The notes under the pieces are model-generated. The model was not told where the DNA came from and did no database searches. It saw only the letters and a program-made list of their open reading frames with translations. DNA of 40,848 nt, from NCBI RefSeq assembly GCF_009192945.1, contig NZ_NSET01000005.1:1-40848 (forward strand). Direction: 5' to 3'. Of the stretch, positions 9,281 to 19,354 are shown piece by piece. This DNA is from Xanthomonas maliensis (GTDB lineage Bacteria > Pseudomonadota > Gammaproteobacteria > Xanthomonadales > Xanthomonadaceae). Within the stretch, counting starts at the first letter, position 1. The number at the start of each line of letters is the position of its first letter. A program made the translations under genes and the position numbers.

Positions 9281-9317
9281 ATTCTACGCCCCGCGTCCCG
9301 GGTAGGACTTTTCCTAC
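9281..9317 (-). promoter_or_regulatory. Dipeptidase promoter with overlapping inverted repeat
   Basis: The minus-strand TAGAAT (9281-9286) makes a good -10 box. The expected -35 position, 17 bp upstream, falls inside the perfect inverted repeat GTAGGA-CTTT-TCCTAC (9302-9317). An inverted repeat over the -35 is a common place for a repressor site, but it could also be a chance hairpin. Confidence 0.45.
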
Positions 9318-9330
9318 AAGGTGGCGCGCA

Positions 9331-9368
9331 GTTCACCGGCTGTGTGAACCGAACCCGGGCGATAGGAT
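9331..9368 (+). promoter_or_regulatory. Candidate comEA promoter with inverted repeat
   Basis: TAGGAT at 9363-9368 is a plausible -10. The -35 position overlaps the perfect inverted repeat GTTCAC-(7)-GTGAAC (9331-9349). It sits beside the dipeptidase repeat in the same divergent gap, so each gene has its own symmetric site. The -35 hexamer itself (CTGTGT) is poor, as expected for an activated promoter. Confidence 0.35.
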
Positions 9369-9449
9369 ATGTGCATGTGGCGCGGGACACTGGCTTGGCC
9401 GGCAGGAATGCTGGCAGGACCAACCACCCAAGCCACAAGGAGTGTTGCA

Positions 9450-9782
9450 ATGAAGTCATTTACCGTAGTCCTGAAGTCCCTGCTACTGGCGTTGCTGTTG
9501 TCCTCGAACGCGTATGCGCTCGATAAGGTCGATATCAACACCGCGTCTGCTGAGGAATTGGACAAGGTGCTGGTGAACGTCGGGCGATCAAAAGCCGAGG
9601 CAATCGTCGAGCACCGTCAGGCGAACGGTCCCTTCAAAAGCGTCGAGGAACTGGCGCTGGTCAAGGGCATCGGACTCAAGACGGTCGAACGGAATCGAGA
9701 CCTGATCGAAGTGGGCGCCACGATGGCTCCCGCCAAGAAGGCTGCCAGGGCGGCGGCGGTGAAACCGGTGGGACGGCGCTGA
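9450..9782 (+). CDS. ComEA-like helix-hairpin-helix protein
   Basis: 110 residues from the ATG at 9450, which follows a good ACAAGGAG Shine-Dalgarno. The N-terminus is a signal peptide (MKSF, then a hydrophobic LLLALLLSSNAYAL segment). It is followed by one ComEA-type HhH repeat pair: DKVDINTASAEELDKVLVNVGRSKAEAIVEHRQANGPFKSVEELALVKGIGLKTVERNRDLI is the whole domain, at about 27-88. The C-terminus is Lys/Ala/Arg-rich. ComEA proteins bind incoming DNA in the periplasm during natural transformation; in the absence of nearby competence genes this remains a family-based inference. A terminator follows at 9885. Confidence 0.88.
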   Translation: MKSFTVVLKSLLLALLLSSNAYALDKVDINTASAEELDKVLVNVGRSKAEAIVEHRQANGPFKSVEELALVKGIGLKTVERNRDLIEVGATMAPAKKAARAAAVKPVGRR

Positions 9783-9884
9783 GGGGAAAGGATCCGAAAT
9801 ACGGTTCGACGCCTGGACGCGTGGCCGCAACCTAACTGGACAGGATGTCTGGGGGATGGCTGGAAGCCGACACGGATGTGAAAT

Positions 9885-9923
9885 CGCCCGGTGTTGCACT
9901 TGGACGTGCAGCCGGGCGTTTTT
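9885..9923 (+). terminator. Intrinsic terminator downstream of comEA-like gene
   Basis: A stem CGCCCGG (9885-9891) pairs with CCGGGCG (9912-9918), with an inner TGCAC/GTGCA pairing in the loop, and is followed by TTTTT. It is about 100 bp after the stop of the ComEA-like gene. Apart from this terminator and a -10-like CACAAT, the 306-bp gap to the next gene (9783-10088) shows nothing I can support. Confidence 0.75.
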
Positions 9924-10088
9924 CGTTGGATCCGCGCCGTCGGCGACGTGTTATGCGTCGACGCGCCTGGGATCGCCGATGTGACGACGGAGAGGCGGGC
10001 CGCTGCTTGCGCTTGCTTGCTGTCAGCCGGACGTGTGTCCCGCTCGCCGTTGGCGAGAGCGGACGCGCGCTTCGGGCACAATGGCTGC

Positions 10089-10733
10089 ATGTCACTGACC
10101 GACCTGAGCAGCCGAGTCATCCCGGCCATCGAGTATCGACGCGAGCGCTGGCGCAACCAGTTGGGCTGGACACGCGAGATTTTGCGGGTCGGCGATCCGC
10201 AGGACTGGCTGCTGCGGCTGTCGATCGCCGAGGTCGAGCAGGATGCGGCGTTTTCCGCCTTCCCTGGCATCGAACGAGAGCTGGTGCTGCTGCGCGGCAA
10301 CGGCATGCGCCTGGCATTCGACGATGGGCGCGTGGTCGATCTATTGCCGCCTCACCAGCGCATACGCTTTGCCGGCGAGCAAGGCGTCCAGGCGAGCTTG
10401 CTCGACGGACCGACCCAGGATTTCAACCTGATGTGGCGACGCGGCGTCCTGCATGCCGAGCTGCTGCATCGGCCCCTGGTCGGCACCATGCTGTTCTTCG
10501 CCGAGCCTGGTGCCGCCTGGGCGATCCACCTCTTGGCCGGCCAGGCCAGCTTCGGTGCCGCCAGCGGCCTACCGCCATTGGCGGCAGGCGACACCGCCTG
10601 GCTGAGTGCGACCAGCCGTCACCGCTATGTGCTCGATGGGGGCGGCGAGCTGTTGGCGATTCGGATCACCGATCCGCAGCTCGACCGCGGCAGCGATGCG
10701 AGCGTGCACTACCAGGAGGGGAGAGAACGCTGA
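10089..10733 (+). CDS. HutD/Ves family protein
   Basis: 214 residues from the ATG at 10089. It resembles HutD/Ves cupin-like proteins: an N-terminal YRRERWRNQLGWTREI (cf. the WxNGxGxTREI family motif), DWLLRLSIAEVEQDAAFSAFPGIER, the ELVLLRGNGMRLAF strand pair, and a late FNLMWRRG region. HutD is found near histidine-degradation genes in other bacteria and Ves is cold/stress linked in E. coli, but the biochemical role is unsettled and no hut genes are seen here. CACAAT (10077-10082) stands six bases before the ATG, so a leaderless mRNA is possible. The frame is open well upstream of this ATG, but that part overlaps the terminator of the previous gene. Confidence 0.85.
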   Translation: MSLTDLSSRVIPAIEYRRERWRNQLGWTREILRVGDPQDWLLRLSIAEVEQDAAFSAFPGIERELVLLRGNGMRLAFDDGRVVDLLPPHQRIRFAGEQGVQASLLDGPTQDFNLMWRRGVLHAELLHRPLVGTMLFFAEPGAAWAIHLLAGQASFGAASGLPPLAAGDTAWLSATSRHRYVLDGGGELLAIRITDPQLDRGSDASVHYQEGRER

Positions 10734-11027
10734 CTGCCGCTGCGGCCTTGGCGGGACCGATGCGCATCGGTTGCGCTGGATTCAACCCGGCGTGTCGTCG
10801 CCAGTCCGGCGACCGGGTGCACGCAGGGAGCCGCGCATCGACAGTCGTGACAGTTCGCCGCGGGCTGATCCGGCAAGGGCCGTCAATCGCAGAGCGTGAG
10901 ACGCAAGCGCCGGAGTCGTCGTGCAGGCGTCCGCCAGTTAGCGAACGCTTGGCCAGGGCCAACAGGATGGTGGCGAAGCCGAGGCTTGGTGGACAGACGT
11001 GCACGCGCAGACAGGCAGGCGCGCCAA
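10734..11027. other. Convergent intergenic spacer, no gene recognised
   Basis: The 294 bp between the HutD/Ves-like gene (plus) and the apbE-like gene (minus) hold only short overlapping open frames without family features. I see no T-run terminator and no repeat. It could hide degraded coding sequence, but nothing supports that. Confidence 0.5.
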
Positions 11028-12002
11028 TCACGCAGTCGCCAGACGGTGCTCGAAGGCAGGACTCATGACCTCGTGCAAGGTGCCGCTTCGGCGCAGCAGG
11101 AAGCGCACTGCCAGGTCGGCATCGCGCGCATAGGCCAGTCCGGCCTCGGCGCCGAGCACGGTCATCGCCGTCGCCCAGGCATCGGCATGCATTGCATCTT
11201 CGGCCAGCACTGTGACCGCCGCCGGCGCATCCAGCAGCGGCGCACCCGTGCGCGGATCGATGGTGTGCGCATAGCGTTGGCCATCGACGTCGAAGTGATG
11301 CCAACGGTCGCCGGAGGTGGCAATCGCCGCGCCGTTCAATGTCAGCACGCGCGTCGGCAGTGCAGCGCCATCCTCCTCGTCGGGTGTCGATTCCACCAGG
11401 ACGCGCCAGCCACTTCCATCGGGTTTGCGACCATAACCGAACAGTTCGCCTCCGACGTCGATCAAGGCGCAGGTCACATCTGCCTGTCGCAGTGCATGGC
11501 GCACGCAGTCCACGCCGAAGCCCTTGGCGATCGCGGACAGGTCCAGCACCAGGCCACCGGGCTGTTGCAGCTGTCCATCCTGCAATTGCAGCCGTTGCCA
11601 ACCGCAGCGTTGCCGTGCCTGGGCGATCTGCGTGGCGGTCGGAACCTGGCGACGCCTACCGGTAGCGCCGAAGCCCCATAGGTCGACCATCGCCCCGACG
11701 GTGGGATCGAAAGCCCCTGCGCTGGCGCGGGCGACGGCCAGCGCAGCGCGCAACACGGTGTGGAGCTCTTCTGGCAGTCGGGACCAATGACCGGCGGGAG
11801 CGCGGTTGTAACGGCTGATGTCCGAGTTGGCATCCCAGGAACTCATCTGCGCAACCACTCGGTCCAGCGCCGCCTGGATGCGTGCCTGCAGTTCCTGCAG
11901 GTGCCGCGTGCGCGGCACCACCAGCTTCACGCTCCAGGCAGTGCCCATGCTGCGGCCACGAAGGGTGGACACTGTTTGATCTGAAGAGGGCATTGGGTTC
12001 AT
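11028..12002 (-). CDS. apbE: FAD:protein FMN transferase (ApbE family)
   Basis: 324 residues from the ATG at 12000-12002; MPSS nine bases later is an alternative. ApbE attaches FMN covalently to a Thr/Ser of acceptor flavoproteins such as Na+-NQR or Rnf subunits. Visible features are the N-terminal STLRGRSMGTAWSVKL, the FAD-binding LVLDLSAIAKGFGVD, the INVGG-like LIDVGGELFGYG, THIDPRTGAPLL and the Mg/catalytic segment ADAWATAMTVLG. Most family members are exported lipoproteins, but no lipobox or signal peptide is evident after either start, so this may be a cytosolic form or the start may lie further upstream. No acceptor protein gene is in the window. Confidence 0.88.
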   Translation of the reverse strand: MNPMPSSDQTVSTLRGRSMGTAWSVKLVVPRTRHLQELQARIQAALDRVVAQMSSWDANSDISRYNRAPAGHWSRLPEELHTVLRAALAVARASAGAFDPTVGAMVDLWGFGATGRRRQVPTATQIAQARQRCGWQRLQLQDGQLQQPGGLVLDLSAIAKGFGVDCVRHALRQADVTCALIDVGGELFGYGRKPDGSGWRVLVESTPDEEDGAALPTRVLTLNGAAIATSGDRWHHFDVDGQRYAHTIDPRTGAPLLDAPAAVTVLAEDAMHADAWATAMTVLGAEAGLAYARDADLAVRFLLRRSGTLHEVMSPAFEHRLATA

Positions 12003-12326
12003 GAGCGGCGGTTGCAATGCGTGCAGCGGGCAGCGTCGCTGGCGACGTGGGCCTGCGCAGGCGCCCAATGGTGGCATGGGTGGGCGTACCCGCCACGGCG
12101 GCAAGTCATCCGGCTTGCGCCCGCGCAGAGCACGGCCTCTCGCACGCTGCGGGGCTCATCCGCACGCGCTGCGCCCCGCTCGATTCATCAACCTGGCGAG
12201 TGGGGCGGACGCACGCAGCCTGTTTGTCCTCCGGATGTGAGGACCACATCGGCCGTCGTGGCCGAGCCCGATGCGAGGCCGTGGGGTGGCCCGCTGCGGA
12301 TTGCCCAGGGCGGCAGCGGTGCACCC
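12003..12326. other. 324-bp spacer between apbE and the suf-operon end
   Basis: No ORF here has family features in any frame. The sequence is GC-rich with several short imperfect inverted repeats, but none has a T-run. The apbE promoter should lie in the left half; I cannot identify a convincing -10/-35 pair. Confidence 0.5.
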
Positions 12327-12659
12327 TCAGCGGTCGTCGCGTGTCCAGATGCCGCCGTCGGCGTCCCGCTTCACTGGGAACTTGGCGACCGGCGAATACG
12401 CCGGTGCACAGAGCGCACGGCCGTCGCGGATGTCGAAGCGCGCGCCGTGCAACTGGCATTCGATCGTGCCGGCGGTGGCGTCGAAGCTGCCGGGCGACAG
12501 TTCATAGTCTTCGTGGCTACAGCGGTCTTCCAGTGCGAACACCTCGCCATCGAGGTTGAACACGACGATCGGCGCGTCGGTCACCGCGTCCCATACGGTC
12601 TGCAGCTCGCCGGGCAGCAAGGCGGAGCCAGAACAGACGAAGGTCCAGGTCTCGCTCAT
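12327..12659 (-). CDS. Rieske-type [2Fe-2S] ferredoxin-like protein
   Basis: 110 residues from the ATG at 12657-12659. The Rieske ligands are all present: C47 and H49 (RCSHEDYEL) and C68 and H71 (ECQLHGARFD). They fit small soluble dioxygenase-type Rieske ferredoxins or NirD-like proteins. No oxygenase genes are nearby. Instead it is the last gene of the suf operon, overlapping the GNAT stop by four bases (ATGA), so it may carry electrons to, or hold a cluster for, the assembly machinery; that role is inferred from position only. Confidence 0.93.
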   Translation of the reverse strand: MSETWTFVCSGSALLPGELQTVWDAVTDAPIVVFNLDGEVFALEDRCSHEDYELSPGSFDATAGTIECQLHGARFDIRDGRALCAPAYSPVAKFPVKRDADGGIWTRDDR

Positions 12660-13195
12660 GCCGGCTCGCCCCACAAGGGCTTTTCCAGCACCTCGAAGCG
12701 CAGGTCATCGCGCAGCGGAATGCCAAAGCGTGCATCGCCGTACGGGAAGGGCTTGAGGATGCCAGTGCGGCGATAGCCGCGGCGCTCGTAGAAGGCGACC
12801 AGCTCGTGGCGGATGTCGATGACGGTCATGCGCATCACCGGCAGGCCCCACACGCCGTGCACGATCCGCTCGGCTTCGGCCAGCAGCAGCTTGCCCAAGC
12901 CGCTGCCCTGGGCGGTCGGATCGACCGCGAACATGCCGAAATAGCCGGCGCCATGGTCGTCGGCGATATGCGCGCAGGCGCGCAACTGGCCATCCTGCTC
13001 GACCAGCAGCACTAGGCTGCGGTCGCGCAGCAGATCCTGCCGCAGCACCTCTGGATCGATGCGCGCGCCGTCCAGGAAGTCGGCTTCGGTGGTCCAGCCC
13101 ACCCGGCTGGTATCGCCGCGGTAGGCCGAGGTCACCAGGGCAACGAGGGCGTCGATGTCCTCGACGGTAGCGGTGCGGAAGGTCGTGGTGTGCAT
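12656..13195 (-). CDS. GNAT family N-acetyltransferase in the suf operon
   Basis: 179 residues from the ATG at 13193-13195. GNAT fold: TATVEDIDALVALVTSAYRG at the N-terminus, ACAHIADDHGAGYFGMFAVDPTAQGSGLGKLLLAEAERI containing the acetyl-CoA loop (QGSGLGK), then VIDIRHELVAFYERRGYRRTG as the C-terminal half-motif. The acceptor is unknown. It overlaps the Rieske gene and follows sufS after 123 bp, in which a heptamer repeat (13220-13243) lies 25 bp before the ATG. The frame is open upstream through the repeat, but starting there would add a low-complexity leader and is unlikely. Confidence 0.9.
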   Translation of the reverse strand: MHTTTFRTATVEDIDALVALVTSAYRGDTSRVGWTTEADFLDGARIDPEVLRQDLLRDRSLVLLVEQDGQLRACAHIADDHGAGYFGMFAVDPTAQGSGLGKLLLAEAERIVHGVWGLPVMRMTVIDIRHELVAFYERRGYRRTGILKPFPYGDARFGIPLRDDLRFEVLEKPLWGEPA

Positions 13196-13219
13196 CGGGG
13201 GATTATGCCGGAGAGAGGC

Positions 13220-13243
13220 GGGGTCCCGGGACCCGGGACCCGG
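13220..13243. repeat. Short GGGACCC heptamer array between sufS and GNAT
   Basis: GGGGTCCCGGGACCCGGGACCCGG belongs to the same family as the array at 5136-5457, here without the 106-bp core. AAAAGCC shortly to its right resembles the core boundary AAAAGCT, so this could be a remnant. It may act as a terminator or mRNA-processing hairpin inside the operon. Confidence 0.8.
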
Positions 13244-13318
13244 AAGATCAAAAGCCGTCGTTCGCTGATCCAAGGATGTCAGCCATGCAATCTCCGTTTC
13301 TGGAGGAGATAGGGCGCC

Positions 13319-14563
13319 TCACCCCAACAGCTTGCGCACCTTCAGCAGTGCTTCCACGAAGCGCTCGATCTCCGCGTGCGTGTTGTAGAACGCCAGTGAT
13401 GCCCGGCAGGTCGCGGCCACGCCGAAATACTGCAGCAAGGGGTGCGCGCAATGCTGGCCCGAGCGCACGGCCACGCCTTCCAGGTCGAGCAGGGTGGCCA
13501 GGTCGTGTGCATGTGCGCCCTCGACCAGGAACGACACCACTGCCGCCTTGTCGGGCGTGGTGCCGAAGATGCGCAGGCCGTCGATGCGCTGTAACTCCTC
13601 GGTCAGATGCGCCAGCAATGTGGCTTCGCGCGCTTCGATGTGCTCCAGCCCAATCGCTTGCAGATAGTCCACTGCCGCACCCAGGCCGACGAAGCCGGCG
13701 ATATTGGGCGTACCAGCCTCGAACTTGTGCGGCCCGTCGTTGAAGACCGTCCCTTCGAAGCTGACTTCCTTGATCATCTCGCCACCGCCAAGGAACGGTG
13801 GCATCGCCTGCAGATGTTCGCGGCGCGCCCATAGCGCACCGGTGCCGGTCGGCCCACACATCTTGTGTCCGGTGATCGCATAGAAGTCGCAGCCGATGGC
13901 GGCGATATCGATGCGCCGATGCGGCGCAGCCTGCGACCCGTCGACCACACTGACGATGCCGCGCTTGCGTGCCTCGCGGCAGATCTCACGCACCGGGTTG
14001 ACCGTACCCAGCACGTTGGAGACATGGGTCACCGCCAGCAGCTTGACCTGCGGCGTCATCGCCTTGCGCAGTGCATCCAGGTCCAATGCGCCGTCGGAGG
14101 TGATCTCCGCCACCTGGATGCGTGCGCCGGTGCGCTCGGCGACCAGCTGCCACGGCACGATATTGGCGTGGTGCTCCATGCGCGAAACCAGGATCACATC
14201 GCCCGGCGCCAGCCGTGGCAGCGCCCAGGAATAGGCCACCAGATTGAGCGCGAAGGTGGTGCCGCTGCACAGCACCAGCTCGTCGGCACGCACGTTCAGC
14301 AGCTGCGCGAGCTTGCCGCGCGCGCCTTCATAGGCGTCGGTGGCCTCGGTTCCCAACGCATGCACGGCGCGGCTGACATTGGCGTTCTGACGCCGGTAGA
14401 AGGCATCGGTCGCGGCGATCACCGGCAGCGGTTTCTGGCCGGTATTGGCGTTGTCGAAATAGATCAGCGGCTTGTCGTGGACCTGGCGCAGCAACAACGG
14501 GAAATCGCTGCGGACGCGTTCCCAATCTGGCGCGGTGGTCGTGGTCGGCCGGGGAGCGCTCAT
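13319..14563 (-). CDS. sufS: Cysteine desulfurase SufS
   Basis: 414-residue PLP enzyme that removes sulfur from cysteine as an enzyme-bound persulfide for Fe-S assembly. The PLP lysine is K234 in ITGHKMCGPTG. The substrate Cys is C372 in VRSGQHCAHPLL, the group II (SufS/CsdA) form with RxGxHCA. Cofactor-binding histidines sit in SRMEHHANIVPW. The gene overlaps sufD by four bases (start 14563, sufD stop 14560). No sufE or sufU is seen in the operon, so the sulfur acceptor must be encoded elsewhere or replaced. Confidence 0.97.
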   Translation of the reverse strand: MSAPRPTTTTAPDWERVRSDFPLLLRQVHDKPLIYFDNANTGQKPLPVIAATDAFYRRQNANVSRAVHALGTEATDAYEGARGKLAQLLNVRADELVLCSGTTFALNLVAYSWALPRLAPGDVILVSRMEHHANIVPWQLVAERTGARIQVAEITSDGALDLDALRKAMTPQVKLLAVTHVSNVLGTVNPVREICREARKRGIVSVVDGSQAAPHRRIDIAAIGCDFYAITGHKMCGPTGTGALWARREHLQAMPPFLGGGEMIKEVSFEGTVFNDGPHKFEAGTPNIAGFVGLGAAVDYLQAIGLEHIEAREATLLAHLTEELQRIDGLRIFGTTPDKAAVVSFLVEGAHAHDLATLLDLEGVAVRSGQHCAHPLLQYFGVAATCRASLAFYNTHAEIERFVEALLKVRKLLG

Positions 14564-15818
14564 GCCACGCCTGCCGAATTCAATGCGCGATCGAGCTGGA
14601 TTGCCAGCAGATCGACCAGCGGCGAGCCGAGAGCGCGCAGTGGTTCATGGCAGAACGCTGCGCTGAGCAGACGTTGCGCCTGTTCGGCCGGCAGTCCACG
14701 CGAACGCAGGTAGAACAGCGCGTTGTCGTCGAGTTGGCCCACGGTGGCGCCGTGCGCGGCCTGGACCTCGTCGGCGTCGATCACCAACACCGGCTGGGTA
14801 TCGATCTCGGCATTGGCCGACAGCAGCAGATTCTTGTTGGACAGGCGCGCATCGGTGCCATCGGCGCCCGCACGGATATGGATGCCGCCGTGGAAGACGA
14901 GTCGGCTGCGATCGGCGCCGACGCCGCGCCAAAGCAACTCGCAGGCAGTGTCGCGCGCGATGTGCTCGATGCCCAGACGAGTATCGACATGGCGCCGGCC
15001 GTTGCCCAACAGCACGCCATTGGCCAGTAACCGGGCGTGATCGCCCTCCAGTCGCACGTTGAGCTCGTGCCGCGACAGTCCGGCGCCCAGTTCCAGATCG
15101 ACCCGCTGATAGTGCGCATTGCGCGCCAGCACTGCGTCCGTGCGCAGCAGGGTGGTGGCGCGAACTCCGTCGCCCTGCACGCGTGCGTGCGACAGCGTCG
15201 CCTCCTGTGACAGGTGCACATGCATCACGCCATTGCTCAGATGCGCGGCATCGCCGATCGACAGATGGTGCTCGACCACCTGCAGACTCGCGCCGGCACG
15301 CAGTTCGATCAGGTGGCGATGGTGCCAGGCTAGATCCTGCTCGCCGGCCACCCCGACAAAGACCAACTGCAGCGGCAGATCGATCCTTGCGCCATCATCG
15401 ACGCGTACCACGACGCCTTCGTCAGCGAGTGCGGCGTTCAAGCGAGCAAAGACCGCATCGTTGCCGTCGAACCGACGACCCAGCAGTTGCCAGGCCGAAT
15501 CGCTGGTCTGCAGCGTCGACAACGCCTGCACCTGCACGCCGTCGGCCAAGCCAGACAGATCGCTCAGCGCCGACGACGGCCGACCGTTGACGAAGACCAG
15601 CCGTGGCGCCGGAATCTCGTCCAGCGCCGCGGCATCGACCAGGGTCGGCACCAGCGGTGCGGGCCGGAAACTGCGCCGCTCCAGCTGGCGCAATGAGGTG
15701 TACTTCCAGGCCTCCGCACGCGGGCCGGGCAGGCCGGCCTGCAGGGCCGCATCGAGCTCGGCACGCCGCGCATCGCTGCCGCAGAAGCCTTGGGCCAGGG
15801 ATTCCAGCAGGGCGTTCA

Positions 15819-15819
<1 letters not shown>
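14560..15819 (-). CDS. sufD: Fe-S cluster scaffold subunit SufD
   Basis: 419 residues. SufD pairs with SufB and the SufC ATPase as the scaffold on which clusters are built. Family features are the N-terminal helical region (LPGPRAEAWKYTSLRQLERRSF, about 29-50), a long right-handed beta-helix in the middle, and the C-terminal core SNKNLLLSANAEIDTQPVLVIDADEVQAAHGATVGQLDDNALFYLRSRGL; the last contains the histidine (AAHGATVG) important in the E. coli protein. It starts overlapping the sufC stop by one base and overlaps sufS at the end. Confidence 0.96.
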
Positions 15820-16583
<764 letters not shown>

Positions 16584-16636
16584 GGAGTGGCTTCTCGAAG
16601 AGAGAGTGATGAGCAGAGGGAGCGGGACGGCAATCA

Positions 16637-16657
16637 GCGGGATCTGGCCGATCCCGC
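16637..16657 (-). promoter_or_regulatory. Hairpin between sufB and sufC
   Basis: An 8-bp perfect stem, GCGGGATC / GATCCCGC with a 5-base loop, sits in the only sizeable gap between suf structural genes, 26 bp after the sufB stop. No T-run follows. It may set relative sufB/sufC mRNA levels through processing or partial termination. Confidence 0.4.
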
Positions 16658-16683
16658 ACGATGCGCAATCCCTGCAGGCAGCG

Positions 16684-18141
<1,458 letters not shown>

Positions 18142-18156
18142 CGGGCTGCCTACAGG

Positions 18157-18615
18157 TCAGGTGGTCGCGACGCGCGCGGCAATGGAACGCCGCCGGCTGT
18201 CGCCAGGAAGGGAGAGGGGGTGCAGCATCTGCGCCAGAGTGACGCCGCGCAGGGCGTCGGCGACCACGTCGTTGATCAGTCGCCAGTTGGAGCGCACTCC
18301 GCACTGATGGGCGATCCCGCACTGGCTGTGGTCCTGGCTGCACTCGGTGATCGCCAGCGGGCCTTCCATGGCCTCGACGATGTCGATCAAGGTAATGCCG
18401 CTGGCCGCACGTGCCAGCCGGTAGCCGCCGTGGACGCCGCGCAGGCCTTCGACCAGTCCGGCTTGCGACAGTGGCTTGAGGATCTTGCTCACCGTCGGTG
18501 CTTCCAGGCCGGCCTGCTCGGCCAATTCGCTGGCGCTCAACACCTGGCCGCTGCGTGCGGCCAGCACCGTCAATACGACGGTGGCGTAATCGGTGAGTTT
18601 GGTGACGCGCAGCAT
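18157..18615 (-). CDS. Rrf2-family Fe-S regulator of the suf operon
   Basis: 152 residues from the ATG at 18613-18615. Winged helix-turn-helix of the Rrf2/IscR type (LTDYATVVLTVLAA, then LAEQAGLEAPTVSKILKPLSQAGLVEGLRGVHGGYRLAR as the recognition region). Three cysteines likely to ligate an Fe-S cluster are C92, C99 and C105 (ECSQDHSQC, HQC). The protein matches the SUF-system regulator class, which in proteobacteria senses cluster status and represses suf when holo. Being the first gene of the operon it regulates, it probably controls its own promoter at 18647-18675. Confidence 0.93.
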   Translation of the reverse strand: MLRVTKLTDYATVVLTVLAARSGQVLSASELAEQAGLEAPTVSKILKPLSQAGLVEGLRGVHGGYRLARAASGITLIDIVEAMEGPLAITECSQDHSQCGIAHQCGVRSNWRLINDVVADALRGVTLAQMLHPLSLPGDSRRRSIAARVATT

Positions 18616-18646
18616 GGCAAGGCACACGACTCTAAAGCGGACCGAA

Positions 18647-18675
18647 ATTGTACGCTTTTACGCCGCGCAGGCCAA
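18647..18675 (-). promoter_or_regulatory. Sigma-70 promoter of the suf operon
   Basis: Minus strand: TTGGCC (18670-18675), 17 bp spacer, TACAAT (18647-18652). Transcription should start near 18640, about 25 nt before the regulator ATG. I could not identify a specific Rrf2 operator. Confidence 0.6.
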
Positions 18676-18733
18676 CCGACCTGGTTCAGGCGGCGGCAAG
18701 GCGGTGTTCTCGCTGTGGCCTGGCCGCTTGTGC

Positions 18734-18762
18734 TTGGCGCCCGCCTGCGCTGCCGTCACAAT
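18734..18762 (+). promoter_or_regulatory. Sigma-70 promoter of the SET-domain gene
   Basis: TTGGCG (18734-18739), 17 bp spacer, CACAAT (18757-18762). This predicts a start near 18769 and a 20-nt leader. The promoter is back-to-back with that of the suf operon. Confidence 0.55.
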
Positions 18763-18788
18763 GGGCAGCCCCCTTACTGGACCCCTTC

Positions 18789-19256
18789 ATGTCGCGCAAG
18801 ATTGCCGCCCGCAAGTCACGTATTCACGGCAATGGCGTGTTCGCCGTCGCAGACATCGGCAAGGGCGAGCGCATCGTCCAATACAAGGGCCGGGTGCGCA
18901 CGCATGCCGAGGTCGACGCCGACGACAGTGGCGACACCGAGAGTGGACACACCTTCTTGTTCACGCTCAGCGATCAATATGTGATCGATGCCAACTACGA
19001 GGGCAATGTCGCGCGCTGGATCAACCACAGCTGCAATCCCAACTGCGAGGCGGTGCTGGAAGAGGCCGAGGGCGATGATCGCAGCAAGGACAAGGTGTTC
19101 ATCGAGGCCAAGCGCGCGATCAAGCCGGGGCAGGAGCTGACTTACAACTACGGCATCACCCTGGCCGAGCGGCACACCGCGCGGATGAAGAAGATCTGGG
19201 AATGCCGCTGCGGTTCCAAGAACTGCACCGGTACGATGCTGCAGCCCAAGCGCTGA
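18789..19256 (+). CDS. SET-domain protein lysine methyltransferase
   Basis: 155 residues from the ATG at 18789; nearly the whole protein is one SET domain. N-terminal SRIHGNGVFAVADIGKGERIVQYKG binds S-adenosylmethionine. The RWINHSCNPNCE motif is at 76-87 and the catalytic tyrosine region LTYNYG at 117-122. A post-SET zinc cluster follows (C139, C141 and C146 in ECRCGSKNCTG), joined by C86. This is the histone-methyltransferase architecture, found also in some bacteria; substrates in Xanthomonadaceae are not known to me. Without pre-SET or other domains, target choice is open; HU-type or ribosomal proteins are candidates by inference only. Confidence 0.92.
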   Translation: MSRKIAARKSRIHGNGVFAVADIGKGERIVQYKGRVRTHAEVDADDSGDTESGHTFLFTLSDQYVIDANYEGNVARWINHSCNPNCEAVLEEAEGDDRSKDKVFIEAKRAIKPGQELTYNYGITLAERHTARMKKIWECRCGSKNCTGTMLQPKR

Positions 19257-19275
19257 GCGCGCGTGTCGTGACGCC

Positions 19276-19312
19276 GCGCCGACATCGATTCACCGGCGCG
19301 CAACGTCGGCGC
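19276..19312. other. Long hairpin between SET gene and PfpI gene
   Basis: GCGCCGAC (19276-19283) pairs perfectly with GTCGGCGC (19305-19312) around a 21-base loop that itself contains CCGGCGCGC. It lies 20 bp after the SET stop; a terminator or 3'-end structure is possible although there is no T-run. Confidence 0.35.
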
Positions 19313-19354
19313 ACCTAGGGTGCTGACTCCTTCGCAAACCCGAGGAGTCCTCCC

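Noticed and set aside
10734..11027. Degraded gene remnant between the HutD/Ves-like gene and apbE
   Set aside because: No frame shows family residues, so I cannot support a pseudogene.
13196..13273. Longer GNAT N-terminus reading through the heptamer repeat
   Set aside because: It would add a 26-residue low-complexity leader; the ATG at 13195 gives the normal GNAT start.
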